DNA of 34,334 nucleotides, taken from contig VGJY01000026.1 of NCBI GenBank assembly GCA_016867235.1, positions 1 to 34,334 of the forward strand. Direction: 5' to 3'. How positions within the stretch are numbered: position 1 is the stretch's first letter; every line of letters begins with the position of its first letter. Origin of the DNA: Candidatus Tanganyikabacteria bacterium. GTDB taxonomy: Bacteria; Cyanobacteriota; Sericytochromatia; S15B-MN24; VGJW01. Below the pieces are notes generated by a model, which was given only the letters and a program-made list of their open reading frames with translations, was not told the DNA's origin and ran no database searches. Positions 22,857 to 31,176 of the stretch are shown piece after piece. The position numbers and the translations under genes were made by a program.

Positions 22857-24199
22857 TCGCGCCGGAGCTTCTTGAACCGGGCGTTGTAGGGATCCTGCTC
22901 GGCCACCTCGATCCTGACTGGAATCTTGTATGCGGCCAGGCGGTCCTGGCAGTGGGCGCGGACTCGCCTCCTGAGTTCGGCCGGCGGTTCGGGTTCCAGG
23001 AGGTTCAGCCGGGCCGCGACCACCTGGCCCAGGAGCGCGTTCGGTTCGCCGTGGACCGTCGCGTCGCGGACGTTGGCGAGTTCCAGCAGGACGCTCTCGA
23101 CCTCACCTGGATAGACCTTCTGCCCGCCCACATTGATGATGTCGGTGGTGCGCCCGAGGATGCGCAGGAACTCGCCTTCCTGCTCCACGGCGTCCTGCGT
23201 GCAGAACCAGCCGTCGGCGTCGAAGGGGCTGGGCGCGTTGAGGTAGCCGAGCATTGCCGACCGCGCCTTGACCCACAGGATCCCGTCGACGACCTTCGTC
23301 TGGTAGCCCTCGCCGCCCACCCGCACCAGTAGCGAACCGGCTTCCTTGCTCTTGCTGCGCAGAATGCCCACCTCGGTGAGGCCGTACGTCTGGAGCAGGT
23401 CGACGCCGGGGAGCCGCTCGCGTAGGCGTTCCAGCGTCCGCGCCGGCATCACCTCGGTCCCGTAGGTGATGCGCACCAGGCTCGAGACGTCGTGGCGGTC
23501 GAAGGCGCCCGAGAGCAGCGCGAGGTTCAGGAAGCTGGGCGTGGTCGGCAAGAGTTGCACGCGGTGCCTCGCGACGGCCGCGAGGATTTCGTCGGGATCG
23601 CGGCCTGCGACGCTCACCACCGTGCCGCCGTTGGCCAGCGTGTAGAAGAGCGTGTTGAGGCCGCCGATGTGGTCGAGCAGCAGGAACGTCAGGGTGCACA
23701 TGCGGCTTCGCGGGCTCTCGAATTTCTCGAGCAAGACGTGGAGGTCGTGCAGGGCCGCCTTGTTCCGGCCGGTCGACCCCGACGTGAAGAGGATGAGCCC
23801 GGGATGTCCCCGCTCGCGAAGCGTGGCCAGCAGGGGATGGTCCCGGCCTGCGCCGGGCCGCCGCTCCATGGCCCATGCATCGTCTTCCGAGATGGTGACG
23901 GTGGCCGCGACCTGCGCGATCTCCAGGAACTCCTCGCGCTGCGCGCCGCCGAACGCCGCCGTCAAGGGCACGACGACGGCGCCGCGGTCCATGGCGGCCA
24001 GGAGGCAGCCGATTGCCGTCGACGTGAAATCGCCATCGATGGCGAGCACCTGGCCCCGGCCCACGCCGGCGCGGTCGAACTCGGTTCCCCAGGCGGCGAC
24101 GCGGTCGAGCAGCCCACCGTACGTGAGTACGCCGCCGCCGCGCACCAGCGCGGGCCGATCGGCATTCGCGACCATGCGGTCGAGCAACCAGCGCGGCAT
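22853..24199 (-). CDS. ANL-superfamily acyl-activating ligase (AMP-binding)
   Basis: This 448-residue adenylate-forming enzyme would activate a carboxylic acid with ATP and load it on a carrier. It has the P-loop ILFTSGSTGRNKAAL (136-150), LLQTYGLTEVG (A5), GYLNAPSPFDADGWFCTQDAV (split over A7) and ILGRTTDIINVGGQKVYP (hinge A8). A C-terminal FKKLRRD holds the likely catalytic Lys444. At under 450 residues it is shorter than acyl-CoA synthetases and similar in size to stand-alone ligases that load acyl carrier proteins. The start overlaps the SDR stop as TGATG, and an ACP gene begins the operon, so the ACP here is the probable acceptor. Substrate acid unknown. Confidence 0.85.
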   Translation of the reverse strand: MPRWLLDRMVANADRPALVRGGGVLTYGGLLDRVAAWGTEFDRAGVGRGQVLAIDGDFTSTAIGCLLAAMDRGAVVVPLTAAFGGAQREEFLEIAQVAATVTISEDDAWAMERRPGAGRDHPLLATLRERGHPGLILFTSGSTGRNKAALHDLHVLLEKFESPRSRMCTLTFLLLDHIGGLNTLFYTLANGGTVVSVAGRDPDEILAAVARHRVQLLPTTPSFLNLALLSGAFDRHDVSSLVRITYGTEVMPARTLERLRERLPGVDLLQTYGLTEVGILRSKSKEAGSLLVRVGGEGYQTKVVDGILWVKARSAMLGYLNAPSPFDADGWFCTQDAVEQEGEFLRILGRTTDIINVGGQKVYPGEVESVLLELANVRDATVHGEPNALLGQVVAARLNLLEPEPPAELRRRVRAHCQDRLAAYKIPVRIEVAEQDPYNARFKKLRRD

Positions 24200-24900
24200 C
24201 AGATTCCTCCCAGGTATACCACCTGGCCGGTCACGAAACCGCTGCGCGGGCTGGTGAAGAAGTCCACCACGTTTGCCACGTCCTCGAACGTCCCCTTGCG
24301 CGTGATGGCCTGGCGGGCGACCAGTGCGGCGATCTTTCCCTCCGGCACCCCGCGGATGAGGTCGGTATCGGTGGGCGCCGGTCCCACGACATTCACGGTG
24401 ATGCCCATGGGGCCGAGTTCCCGCGCCAGGATCCGTGTGAACGCCTCCACGGCGCTCTTTGACGCCGCGTAGACCGCCTCCCCTTCCAGCTTGAGCGGCA
24501 CGGCGACGGAGCCCAGGTTGACGATGCGGCCGTACTTGCGGCGCTGCATCACCTTCGCCGCTTCGCGACAGACCAGGAACGTACCGGTGAAGTTCGTGGC
24601 CATGACCCTCTCGACCTGGGCCAGGGGGGTCAGCAGGGTGTGGTTCATCGCGGCGAGTCCGGCGTTGTTGACCAGGATGTCCAGGCGGCGGTGCCGCCGT
24701 GCGATGGCCGCCAGCATCGCCCTGACGGCCGGCTCGTCCGTGACGTCTGCGAGATGGTGGGTGTACCGCGGATGGTCCCAGCCGGCGGGCTCCCGGGAGC
24801 AGCCTTCGACCAGCGCGCCGCGCTCCAGGAAATGCTCGGCCAGGTGCCGGCCGATACCCTTGCGAGAGCCGGTGATCAGGACGATTTCCGGATCAGCCAA
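24199..24900 (-). CDS. FabG-like short-chain dehydrogenase/reductase (probable 3-oxoacyl-ACP reductase)
   Basis: The 233-residue classical SDR has a cofactor loop TGSRKGIGRHLAE, LVNNAGLA, catalytic Ser in NLGSVAVPL and the pair Tyr-x3-Lys in YAASKSAVEAF. The C-terminal GFVTGQVVYLGG is standard for FabG-type reductases. The basic residues after the first glycine of the loop suggest NADPH. Between an ACP and an acyl-ACP ligase, reduction of a 3-ketoacyl-ACP, or of a keto acid bound to it, is the best guess. It overlaps the ACP gene by 8 bases and the ligase by one. A sugar or free alcohol substrate is the alternative. Confidence 0.86.
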   Translation of the reverse strand: MADPEIVLITGSRKGIGRHLAEHFLERGALVEGCSREPAGWDHPRYTHHLADVTDEPAVRAMLAAIARRHRRLDILVNNAGLAAMNHTLLTPLAQVERVMATNFTGTFLVCREAAKVMQRRKYGRIVNLGSVAVPLKLEGEAVYAASKSAVEAFTRILARELGPMGITVNVVGPAPTDTDLIRGVPEGKIAALVARQAITRKGTFEDVANVVDFFTSPRSGFVTGQVVYLGGI

Positions 24901-25192
24901 CCTGCGTTTTTTCGCTGACCCGTTCCCAGGCGTGCTCGGCCAGGCTGGAAACCGTCCGGAACGGGCTGCTTGCGGCCGACAGCGCGCGCCCGTCGGCGAG
25001 CGTCACATTGATGCCAAGGTCGGCCAGGCGCTGCTCGACGTCCACGATCAGCGTAACCAGAGCCAGGGAATCGAGTAGCGCTCCGGGCCCCAGGAGTACC
25101 GACTCCCGGTCCGCCACGTCCCCGCCGCCCCGCAAGTCCGAGAGGCAGGCATGCACGATGTCGAGAATCTTCGCCCGGTCCACGCCGGGCAT
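24893..25192 (-). CDS. Acyl carrier protein-like (phosphopantetheine attachment domain)
   Basis: The 99-residue protein is all helical by appearance and has the attachment motif LLDSLALVTLIVDVEQRL, in which Ser42 would carry 4'-phosphopantetheine. It is longer at both ends than FabC-type AcpP (about 78) and less acidic, resembling specialised carrier proteins of glycan or natural-product loci. It leads the operon with the ketoreductase and the acyl-activating ligase. ATG 25192 is annotated, with GGAG four bases upstream (short spacing). GTG 25183 is an alternative start lying 7 bases after a TATCAT box and would remove only three residues. Confidence 0.8.
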   Translation of the reverse strand: MPGVDRAKILDIVHACLSDLRGGGDVADRESVLLGPGALLDSLALVTLIVDVEQRLADLGINVTLADGRALSAASSPFRTVSSLAEHAWERVSEKTQVG

Positions 25193-25230
25193 GATACTCC
25201 ACGGGCGGGCCGGTCCGGCGGAGTATCATG
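25190..25230. promoter_or_regulatory. Perfect 11-bp inverted repeat forming a mirror-image divergent promoter
   Basis: CATGATACTCC (25190-25200) and GGAGTATCATG (25220-25230) are exact inverse copies around a 19-base centre. Each arm contains TATCAT reading outward. To the right, TATCAT (25224-25229) is followed by 6 bases and the ATG of the methyltransferase (25236). To the left, TATCAT (25196-25191) is followed by 7 bases and the GTG at 25183, codon 4 of the ACP gene. Each arm also contains GGAG next to an ATG. The whole 43-base divergent gap is occupied by this element. It could act as paired promoters, an operator, or both. Confidence 0.6.
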
Positions 25231-25235
25231 GCGCG

Positions 25236-26075
25236 ATGCAGGAAACCATTGTCGATTACTGGAACGTCCAGCCGCCCTTCAAGGCTTCCGTGGGCGACGA
25301 GGGCTCCCCGGAGTGGTACCGGAGCATCACCGATCATCGCCATCGCGTGGTGCCGTACCTGGCAGACTGGGCGCGGTTCAACGCGTATCGCGGAAAGCGC
25401 GTCCTCGAGATCGGCTGCGGGGCCGGGACCGACCTGGCCGAGTTCGCCCGCCACGGGGCCGACGTGACCGGCGTGGACATCACCGACGCCGCCGTCGAAC
25501 TGGCCAAGCGCCGCCTGGCGGTCGAGGGTCTATCCGGAAGAGTGCTCAAGTATCCCGGGAACCGGCTGCCCTTCGAGGCCGGCTCCTTCGACCTGGTGTA
25601 TTCGTGCGGCGTCCTGCACCACACGCCGTTCATGGACGATCTCCTGGCAGAGGCGCACCGCGTCCTGGTGCCGGGTGGCCAGCTGCGAATGATGCTTTAT
25701 CATCGCCGATCGCTGCTGTACTACTACTCGATCCTGTACCTGCGGCAGCACCGCGCCGGACGCCCCGACCTCGATCGCGAGGCGGTCCTGTCGAGGTACT
25801 CCGAGTTTCGGACTGGCTGCCCGTATACCCGGGTCTTCGCGCCAGAGGAGATGAGCGCCCGCCTCTGGTACTTCGACCGAGTCGAGACCGCGATCGACTA
25901 CCCGGTGTACGACACCGAAACCGACCGCAAGCTGCCGGCGACCGATCGGCCCGCGGTGGAGCCTACGGGCGTCCCGGACGTGGACGCCTTCTTCGCCGAA
26001 TTCGCTGCCGCGGCAGCGGCTGGCGAGGACCTGAGGCGCTTCGGGTGGCACCTGCTGGTGACCGCGACCCGGTAA
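25236..26075 (+). CDS. Class I SAM-dependent methyltransferase
   Basis: A 279-residue protein with a clear Methyltransf_11-type core: motif I RVLEIGCGAGTDLAEFARHG (55-74), acidic end of strand 2 in VTGVDITDAAVELAK, LPFEAGSFDLVYSCGVLHHT and EAHRVLVPGGQLRMMLYHR. About 100 residues follow the core, with tyrosine-rich sequence (LLYYYSILYLRQH) typical of methyltransferases found in surface-glycan loci. A sugar or lipid-linked acceptor is plausible but inferred. The ATG at 25236 fits the family N-terminus; an ATG at 25228 is in another frame. It is transcribed away from the ACP cassette through the inverted-repeat element. The stop is 8 bases from the convergent ferredoxin gene. Confidence 0.82.
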   Translation: MQETIVDYWNVQPPFKASVGDEGSPEWYRSITDHRHRVVPYLADWARFNAYRGKRVLEIGCGAGTDLAEFARHGADVTGVDITDAAVELAKRRLAVEGLSGRVLKYPGNRLPFEAGSFDLVYSCGVLHHTPFMDDLLAEAHRVLVPGGQLRMMLYHRRSLLYYYSILYLRQHRAGRPDLDREAVLSRYSEFRTGCPYTRVFAPEEMSARLWYFDRVETAIDYPVYDTETDRKLPATDRPAVEPTGVPDVDAFFAEFAAAAAAGEDLRRFGWHLLVTATR

Positions 26076-26083
26076 CGGTTGCG

Positions 26084-26413
26084 TCAATACTGGCCGATCT
26101 CGCCTTCGGGAACTAGCCAGTCAGCCACGATCTCGCCGCGCTCCACGCTATCGAGCAGAGCGTCGACGCGATCCGGCGTCATGCCGCCGTAGATCGCGCC
26201 TTCGGGCCAGACCGCCACCGTCGGGCCGAACGGGCAGGACCGCAGGCAACTGGCTTGATTGACCCAGACTTCCTTGCGGATGCCGCGCGCGTGGACCGCT
26301 TCCTTGAGCTTCTGGAACAGGTCGAGGGCCCCTTTGGGCTTGCAGGAGCCCTTGGGGTTTTCGGGCGGGCGTTCGTTCGTGCATACCAGGATCTGATGAT
26401 GCGGTCGCGGCAT
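26084..26413 (-). CDS. Thioredoxin-like [2Fe-2S] ferredoxin
   Basis: The 109-residue protein opens HHQILVCTNERPP, the hallmark of thioredoxin-fold [2Fe-2S] ferredoxins related to NuoE and the Aquifex/Azotobacter Fd type. Cysteines C11, C24, C56 and C60 give the C-x12-C...C-x3-C ligand pattern, with SCLRSCPFGPTVAVWPEG around the second pair. It should be a soluble electron carrier; the partner is not shown. A ferredoxin-NADP reductase gene lies 5.6 kb downstream. The ATG at 26413 is preceded by TATCAT with 6 bases between, and a GAGGG directly touching the ATG is too close to serve as a normal ribosome site. Confidence 0.88.
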   Translation of the reverse strand: MPRPHHQILVCTNERPPENPKGSCKPKGALDLFQKLKEAVHARGIRKEVWVNQASCLRSCPFGPTVAVWPEGAIYGGMTPDRVDALLDSVERGEIVADWLVPEGEIGQY

Positions 26414-26419
26414 CCCTCG

Positions 26420-26425
26420 ATGATA
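26420..26425 (-). promoter_or_regulatory. Predicted leaderless -10 box for the ferredoxin gene
   Basis: TATCAT on the minus strand is followed by CGAGGG (6 bases) and the ATG at 26413. It is the same hexamer found before the genes at 4642 and 25236. Confidence 0.45.
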
Positions 26426-26426
26426 A

Positions 26427-26456
26427 GCCAGGCGGCGGCGTAAGTCGCCCCGCCCG
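26427..26456 (-). terminator. Possible GC-rich hairpin after the GT4 gene
   Basis: Between the GT4 stop (26472) and the ferredoxin promoter, the minus strand can fold GGCGGGGCG with CGCCGCCGCC around an ACTTA loop, with one bulge. There is no following T-tract, so intrinsic termination is doubtful. Confidence 0.25.
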
Positions 26457-26471
26457 CCAAGGTGACACCTT

Positions 26472-27695
26472 TCAGGCGCGCCAGGCTCGGTTCGCGATCT
26501 CGTAAGCCTCGGTCGCCCGGCACGCCTGCCTGCGGGCGCTGAAAGCGCCGATCGCCTGTGCCCGGCCTGCCTCGCCCATCTTGATGCGCATCAGGTCGTT
26601 GCCGAGCAGGCGCGCCAGGGCGGCCGCCAGGGCGTCGGCGTCGCCATGCGGGACCAGGAAGCCGTGGACGCCGTCATCCACGATCTCGGGGATGCCCCCC
26701 GAAGCGGCCGCCACCACGGGGCGGCCAGTGGCGAGAGCTTCCAGGACGACGATGCCGAAGGGTTCGCCGGCCGATGGTGCGGCGAGGACGTCCACGGCCC
26801 GGTGGAAGTCGGGCATTCGCGCGTGGTCCAGGTTCCCGAGGTATTTGAGGTGGCCTGGCGGGAGGGCCAGGCGCAAGTTCCGCAGCGCCGCGCTCTCCGC
26901 ACCGTCGCGACCGCCCGCGGCCGCCCCGGCGACGGCCAGGACCGCCAGGGGATGCTCCCGCATGACGTGCCTCCAGGCCGCCATGACGGCCGGCAGGCCC
27001 TTGCGGGGTTCGAGGCGCCCGGCGAAGCCGACGATCGGCACGCCTTGCGGGAGGCCGAGGGCCGCCCGGGCGCCGGCCCCGTCGCCTGGCCGGAAGCGCG
27101 TGACGTCCACACCCAGCGGCAGGACCGCGATCCGGTCGCCCGGGATGCCATGGTCGGCGGCGCCGCGGCGGGCGAGATAGGTGCTGTTGGCGGCGCATAG
27201 GGTCGCTCGCCGGATGGTCTCGCGCTCCAGCGCCGCCAGGAGCCGGTCTTCGATGCTCAGCCGCTCGCCGTTGAGAAGGCGCACGAGCCTCAAGTGGCCG
27301 TGAAGTCGGGTCACCACCGGGAGTCTGCCGCTCGCGGCTACAAGCAGGCCCGGAGCATCCCACTCCGGGGCCTCCAGCACGTCGAAGCTTCCCGCGAGCG
27401 ACCGGCCGGCTTCGGCGACGGCCCGGGCGAAGCCGAGGACGCGCCCGAGGTTGGCGTACCAGCGCCGGCCGAAGCGCGGGGCGCCGACCGTCAGCCTCCG
27501 GAGGAGACACTGGCCGGGTTCGGGCAGCGGCGGCGGCGGAGCGGGGCGGGGGCGAGTAGATCCGGCATCGGGCCCGGATCCGGGAGCGAGCACGAGGACG
27601 GCGTGGCCGATCTCGGCGAGTCCGGCCGCCAGGGTCGCGGTATAGGTCGCGATGCCGCCGCCGGCAAGTTGGGGGGTGACCAGTGCGACGCGCAT
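26472..27695 (-). CDS. GT4-family glycosyltransferase
   Basis: A 407-residue GT-B enzyme. It starts MRVALVTPQLAGGGIATYTA with the glycine-rich donor-phosphate loop, then VVTRLHGHLRL and a C-terminal lobe with PIVGFAGRLEPRKGLPAVMA. The EX7E motif is EPFGIVVLE, followed by RPVVAAASGGIPEIVDDGVHG. It resembles glycogen-synthase-like/PimB-like transferases that extend glycans or glycolipids. I chose ATG 27695 over in-frame TTG codons at 27704 and 27698 because it matches the family start. TACGCT lies 8 bases upstream. A proline-rich insert (about residues 48-65) is unusual. It is separated from the main glycan cluster by the lipoprotein and ACP regions, so its product may differ. Confidence 0.88.
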   Translation of the reverse strand: MRVALVTPQLAGGGIATYTATLAAGLAEIGHAVLVLAPGSGPDAGSTRPRPAPPPPLPEPGQCLLRRLTVGAPRFGRRWYANLGRVLGFARAVAEAGRSLAGSFDVLEAPEWDAPGLLVAASGRLPVVTRLHGHLRLVRLLNGERLSIEDRLLAALERETIRRATLCAANSTYLARRGAADHGIPGDRIAVLPLGVDVTRFRPGDGAGARAALGLPQGVPIVGFAGRLEPRKGLPAVMAAWRHVMREHPLAVLAVAGAAAGGRDGAESAALRNLRLALPPGHLKYLGNLDHARMPDFHRAVDVLAAPSAGEPFGIVVLEALATGRPVVAAASGGIPEIVDDGVHGFLVPHGDADALAAALARLLGNDLMRIKMGEAGRAQAIGAFSARRQACRATEAYEIANRAWRA

Positions 27696-27703
27696 CAATG
27701 GCA

Positions 27704-27762
27704 AGCGTAGGCCGGGGCCCCGCCACCTTCCCTGGCCAGGAGGGACAAGGGAGATCTAGACT
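27704..27762. promoter_or_regulatory. Divergent -10 boxes between GT4 and thrB
   Basis: The minus strand carries TACGCT (27709-27704), 8 bases before the GT4 ATG. The plus strand carries TAGACT (27757-27762), 7 bases (TCCAACG) before the thrB ATG at 27770. Both fit TANNNT at leaderless distance. An AGGGAG run lies farther upstream of thrB than a ribosome site should. Confidence 0.38.
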
Positions 27763-27769
27763 TCCAACG

Positions 27770-28675
27770 ATGCATGGAGCATTCGTCAGCGTGCCCGCGA
27801 CGTCGGCCAACCTGGGCCCGGGCTTCGACGCCCTGGGCATGGCGCTGGACATGGCGCTCGAGATCGAGATGCTGGTGGCCGACGCCGACCGTGTCGCCGA
27901 CGCCGTGCCGGAAACCCCGCCGCCCGGCCGCAACCTGATTTTCCAGGCCGCCGAGGCGGCGTTTGCGGCGGCCGGCCGCGAGAGGCCCCCGATTTCGATC
28001 GCGACGCGTGCGTCCGTGCCCCTGGCGCGCGGCCTGGGGAGCAGCGCGGCTGCCGTCGTGGCGGGCCTGGTCGGCGCCAACGTCCTGCTTGGCGAGGCCC
28101 TGGGCGCCGACACGCTGCTGAGCCTGGCCACCCAGATCGAGGGCCACCCGGACAACGTCGCGCCGGCGCTGCTGGGCGGCCTGACGGCTGCCGCTTCCGG
28201 CCCCGGTGGGCAGATCTCGGCGGCGCGCGTTCCGTTGCATCCCGCCATCCGGGAAGCGGTCGGCCTGGTGGCCATCGTCCCGCGGGTCAAGCTGGCGACG
28301 GCCGCCGCCCGCGCCGCCCTGCCGGCTTCGGTGCCATTCGGGGACGCGACCTTCAACGTGGCCCGCACCGGCCTCCTGGTGGCCGCCCTGGCGGGCGGCC
28401 GGCCGGATCTCCTGGCCGGCGCGCTGCGGGATCGCCTCCACCAGCCGTACCGGGCGCCGCTCGTGCCCGGAATGGCGCGAATGCTCGAGCTGGGGACCGA
28501 ACTGGGCGCGTTGGCCGTGACGATTTCCGGGGCGGGCCCCACCTTGCTGGCCTGGTGCCCGCGGGCGCGCCGCGCCGAGATCGGCAACGCGCTGGCCGCC
28601 GCCTGGGAGGTGGGAGCCGAAGCCCGCCTGGTCGAGATCGCCGAAAGCGGCGCCACGGCCCGGCCGTTGATCTGA
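27770..28675 (+). CDS. thrB: Homoserine kinase
   Basis: The 301-residue protein is a GHMP kinase that phosphorylates L-homoserine to O-phospho-homoserine on the threonine pathway. Family motifs are VPATSANLGPGFDALGMAL (8-26), the ATP loop PLARGLGSSAAAVVAGLVGAN (84-104) and the C-terminal VTISGAGPTLLAW. EGHPDNVAPALLGGL is also characteristic of ThrB. Length matches ThrB (about 300). The ATG at 27770 starts right at the conserved N-terminus; longer frames add unrelated residues. It heads a plus-strand run with aspartokinase and tryptophan synthase, separated from lysC by 32 bases. No thrC or hom gene is in the window. Confidence 0.93.
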   Translation: MHGAFVSVPATSANLGPGFDALGMALDMALEIEMLVADADRVADAVPETPPPGRNLIFQAAEAAFAAAGRERPPISIATRASVPLARGLGSSAAAVVAGLVGANVLLGEALGADTLLSLATQIEGHPDNVAPALLGGLTAAASGPGGQISAARVPLHPAIREAVGLVAIVPRVKLATAAARAALPASVPFGDATFNVARTGLLVAALAGGRPDLLAGALRDRLHQPYRAPLVPGMARMLELGTELGALAVTISGAGPTLLAWCPRARRAEIGNALAAAWEVGAEARLVEIAESGATARPLI

Positions 28676-28689
28676 TGCCGGCCGGATGC

Positions 28690-28695
28690 TAGCGT
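28690..28695 (+). promoter_or_regulatory. Possible extended -10 box before lysC
   Basis: TAGCGT preceded by TGC forms an extended -10 motif 12 bases before the lysC ATG. No Shine-Dalgarno is seen in between, so any leader would be about 5 bases. It is weaker than the other boxes. Confidence 0.25.
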
Positions 28696-28707
28696 AGCCC
28701 AGATCCC

Positions 28708-29955
28708 ATGTCCCTCATCGTCCAGAAATTCGGCGGCACCTCGGTCGGCTCGGTCGACCGCATCAAGCGCGTGGCGCAGCGCATCAGCGCCGCCCGCGCC
28801 GAAGGGCACGGGGTCGTGGTGATCGTGTCGGCGATGGGCCACACCACCGACGAACTCCTCGAGTTGCTGGGCCAGGTCAGCGTCAAGGCTCCGCCCCGCG
28901 AAGTCGACATGCTGCTGACGACCGGCGAGCAGGTGTCGGTGGCCCTGGTGGCCACCGCCCTGGAAGAACTGGGCTGCCCGGCGCGATCGATACTCGGATT
29001 CCAGGCCGGCATCGAGACGGAGCCCAATCACACCAGGGCGGCGATCACGCAGATCCGGCCAACCCGGCTCGAGCAACTGGTGGGCCAGGGTGTCGTGCCG
29101 GTCGTGGCCGGCTTCCAGGGCATCACGCCCGAAGGCGAGATCACGACGCTGGGCCGTGGCGGCTCGGACACCACCGCCGTCGCCCTCGCGGCGGCGCTCG
29201 AGGCCGACATGTGCGAGATCTACACCGACGTGGACGGAGTCTACACCACCGACCCGCGCATCGTCCCGGAGGCCCGCCTGCTGCGCGAGATCTCGTACGA
29301 GGAGATGCTAGAATTGGCGAGCCTGGGCGCCAAGGTGCTGCACCCGCGATCGGTCGAGTACGCCAAGCGGGCGAGCATCTTCCTCAAGGTCCGGTCGAGC
29401 TTCTCCGAGCATCCCGGCACCGTCGTCAAGGGGGTCGAACAGTTGGAGATCCGCAATCCGGTCAACGGCGTCACCGCCGACCTCAACCAGGCCAAGGTGG
29501 CATTGCTCGAAGTGCCCGACAAGCCCGGCGTCGCGGCCGAGATCTTCGGCCGTCTGGCCGAGAAGGGCATAAACGTGGACGTCATCAGCCAGTCGGTCCA
29601 CGGCGGCACCATCCAGGACGTCGCGTTCACCATCGCCCTGGACGATCTGGCGGCGGCGCGCGAACTGGCCGAGGCGGTCAGCTCGGAGATCGGCGCCAAG
29701 GGCGTGGTCACCGACGACAAGGTGGCCAAGGTCTCCATTGTCGGGGCCGGGATGATCAACCATCCGGGCACGGCGGCCCAGATGTTCGGCGCCCTGGCCC
29801 AGGCCGGCATCAACATCCAGATGATCTCGACCAGCGAAATTAAGGTCTCGTGTGTCATCGAGCGCTCCCGCGCGCTCGAGGCCATCCAGATCGTGCACCG
29901 GAAGTTCGCCCTGCACGAAGAGGCGTCGCAGCCCGTCGTGCTCGGCAGTCGCTAG
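28708..29955 (+). CDS. lysC: Aspartokinase (monofunctional, two ACT domains)
   Basis: The 415-residue enzyme phosphorylates aspartate, the first step to lysine, threonine and methionine. It has [17 protein letters not shown] at 7-23, [10 protein letters not shown], the ATP-side [18 protein letters not shown] and [14 protein letters not shown] in the kinase domain. Two ACT domains follow at about 265-415 ([40 protein letters not shown]), indicating feedback control by lysine and/or threonine. Family members of this type often carry an internal start that makes a separate beta subunit of ACT domains; I did not find a decisive one. It lacks the four-ACT layout known in photosynthetic cyanobacteria. 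The ATG at 28708 sits at the conserved N-terminus. Confidence 0.95.
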   Translation: MSLIVQKFGGTSVGSVDRIKRVAQRISAARAEGHGVVVIVSAMGHTTDELLELLGQVSVKAPPREVDMLLTTGEQVSVALVATALEELGCPARSILGFQAGIETEPNHTRAAITQIRPTRLEQLVGQGVVPVVAGFQGITPEGEITTLGRGGSDTTAVALAAALEADMCEIYTDVDGVYTTDPRIVPEARLLREISYEEMLELASLGAKVLHPRSVEYAKRASIFLKVRSSFSEHPGTVVKGVEQLEIRNPVNGVTADLNQAKVALLEVPDKPGVAAEIFGRLAEKGINVDVISQSVHGGTIQDVAFTIALDDLAAARELAEAVSSEIGAKGVVTDDKVAKVSIVGAGMINHPGTAAQMFGALAQAGINIQMISTSEIKVSCVIERSRALEAIQIVHRKFALHEEASQPVVLGSR

Positions 29956-29963
29956 GACGCCCC

Positions 29964-31166
29964 GTGCTGGCCGCGGTCCCAGACGCGCTAGGCCGGTTCG
30001 GCCCGTTCGGCGGGCGCTACGTGCCCGAGACGCTGATGGCGGCGCTCGAGGAACTGGAGGGGGCGTGGCGCGATCTCGGCGCCGACGCGGAGTTCCAGTC
30101 GGAGTTCACGCGGTTGCTCGAGCATTATGTCGGGCGGCCGTCGCCGGTCACCGAAGGGCGGCGCCTGGCGGCCCACTTCGGCCGCGGGCGCATCGCGTTC
30201 AAGCGCGAGGATCTCAACCACACCGGTTCCCACAAGATCAACAACGCCCTGGGCCAGGTGCTGCTGGCCAGGCGCATGGGCAAGCAGCGCATCATCGCCG
30301 AGACGGGCGCCGGGCAGCACGGCGTCGCCACGGCCACCGCCTGTGCGCTGCTGGGCCTGCCGTGCGTGGTCTACCAGGGCACCGAGGACATGGAGCGCCA
30401 GAAACTCAACGTCTTCCGGATGCGCCTGCTGGGCGCGGAGGTGCGGGGGGTGGACTCGGGGACCCGCACCCTCAAGGACGCCCTCAACGAGGCGTTGCGC
30501 GACTGGGTCGCCAACGTCGAGACGACGCACTACGTGATCGGCTCTGTTGCGGGCCCGCACCCGTTTCCGGCGCTGGTGCGCGACTTGCAGGCCGTCATCG
30601 GCCGCGAGGCCAGGCAGCAATGCCTCGACCTCTTCGGGCGCCTTCCCAGCCACGTCGTCGCCTGCGTGGGCGGCGGCTCGAACGCCATGGGGACGTTTCA
30701 CGCCTTCCGCGACGATCCCGGGGTGTGGCTGGTGGGCGTCGAGGCGGCGGGCCACGGCCTGGACACGTCGCAGCACTCGGCTACCCTGGCCAGGGGGAGC
30801 GTGGGCGTGCTCCACGGCAGCCGCAGTTACGTGCTGCAGGACGATGACGGCCAGATACTGGGCGCTCACTCGATCGCGCCTGGGCTCGACTATCCGGGGG
30901 TGGGGCCCGAGCACGCCTTTCTGAAAGAGAGCGGCCGGGCGACCTACGCCACCGTCACGGACTCCCAGGCCCTGGACGCGTTCGTGCGCCTCTCTCGGCT
31001 GGAAGGCATTATCCCGGCGCTCGAGTCGGCGCACGCGGTCGCCTACCTGGAGCATCTGATGCACGGCACGAATGCTGGCGATCTGGTGCTGGTGTGCCTC
31101 TCGGGCCGGGGCGACAAGGATCTGCTGTCGGTGATGCCCGAACTCGAGAGGCGCGGGGACCTGTGA
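29964..31166 (+). CDS. trpB: Tryptophan synthase beta chain
   Basis: The 400-residue PLP enzyme condenses indole with serine. It has the N-terminal [16 protein letters not shown], the PLP lysine K91 in [14 protein letters not shown], the conserved [11 protein letters not shown], the phosphate-binding [12 protein letters not shown] and the C-terminal LSGRGDKD. The sequence is the main TrpB1 type. The GTG start at 29964 lies 8 bases after lysC, with AGGA 6 bases upstream as a ribosome site, so it is read through from lysC. TrpA follows after 10 bases, and both proteins should form the alpha2-beta2 complex. Confidence 0.96.
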   Translation: MLAAVPDALGRFGPFGGRYVPETLMAALEELEGAWRDLGADAEFQSEFTRLLEHYVGRPSPVTEGRRLAAHFGRGRIAFKREDLNHTGSHKINNALGQVLLARRMGKQRIIAETGAGQHGVATATACALLGLPCVVYQGTEDMERQKLNVFRMRLLGAEVRGVDSGTRTLKDALNEALRDWVANVETTHYVIGSVAGPHPFPALVRDLQAVIGREARQQCLDLFGRLPSHVVACVGGGSNAMGTFHAFRDDPGVWLVGVEAAGHGLDTSQHSATLARGSVGVLHGSRSYVLQDDDGQILGAHSIAPGLDYPGVGPEHAFLKESGRATYATVTDSQALDAFVRLSRLEGIIPALESAHAVAYLEHLMHGTNAGDLVLVCLSGRGDKDLLSVMPELERRGDL

Positions 31167-31176
31167 GGCCGGGCAG

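Noticed and set aside
22853-25192. Polyketide or nonribosomal peptide cluster
   Set aside because: There is no ketosynthase, acyltransferase, condensation or thioesterase domain. Only a carrier, a reductase and a ligase are present.
25228-25467. ATG at 25228 with GGAG four bases upstream as the start of a short plus-strand ORF
   Set aside because: The frame gives a serine/arginine-rich shadow. The true methyltransferase frame starts at 25236 and has intact SAM-binding motifs.
26674-29076. Minus-strand frame of 800 codons opposite thrB and lysC
   Set aside because: It covers the antisense of two clearly identified enzymes and has no domain signature.
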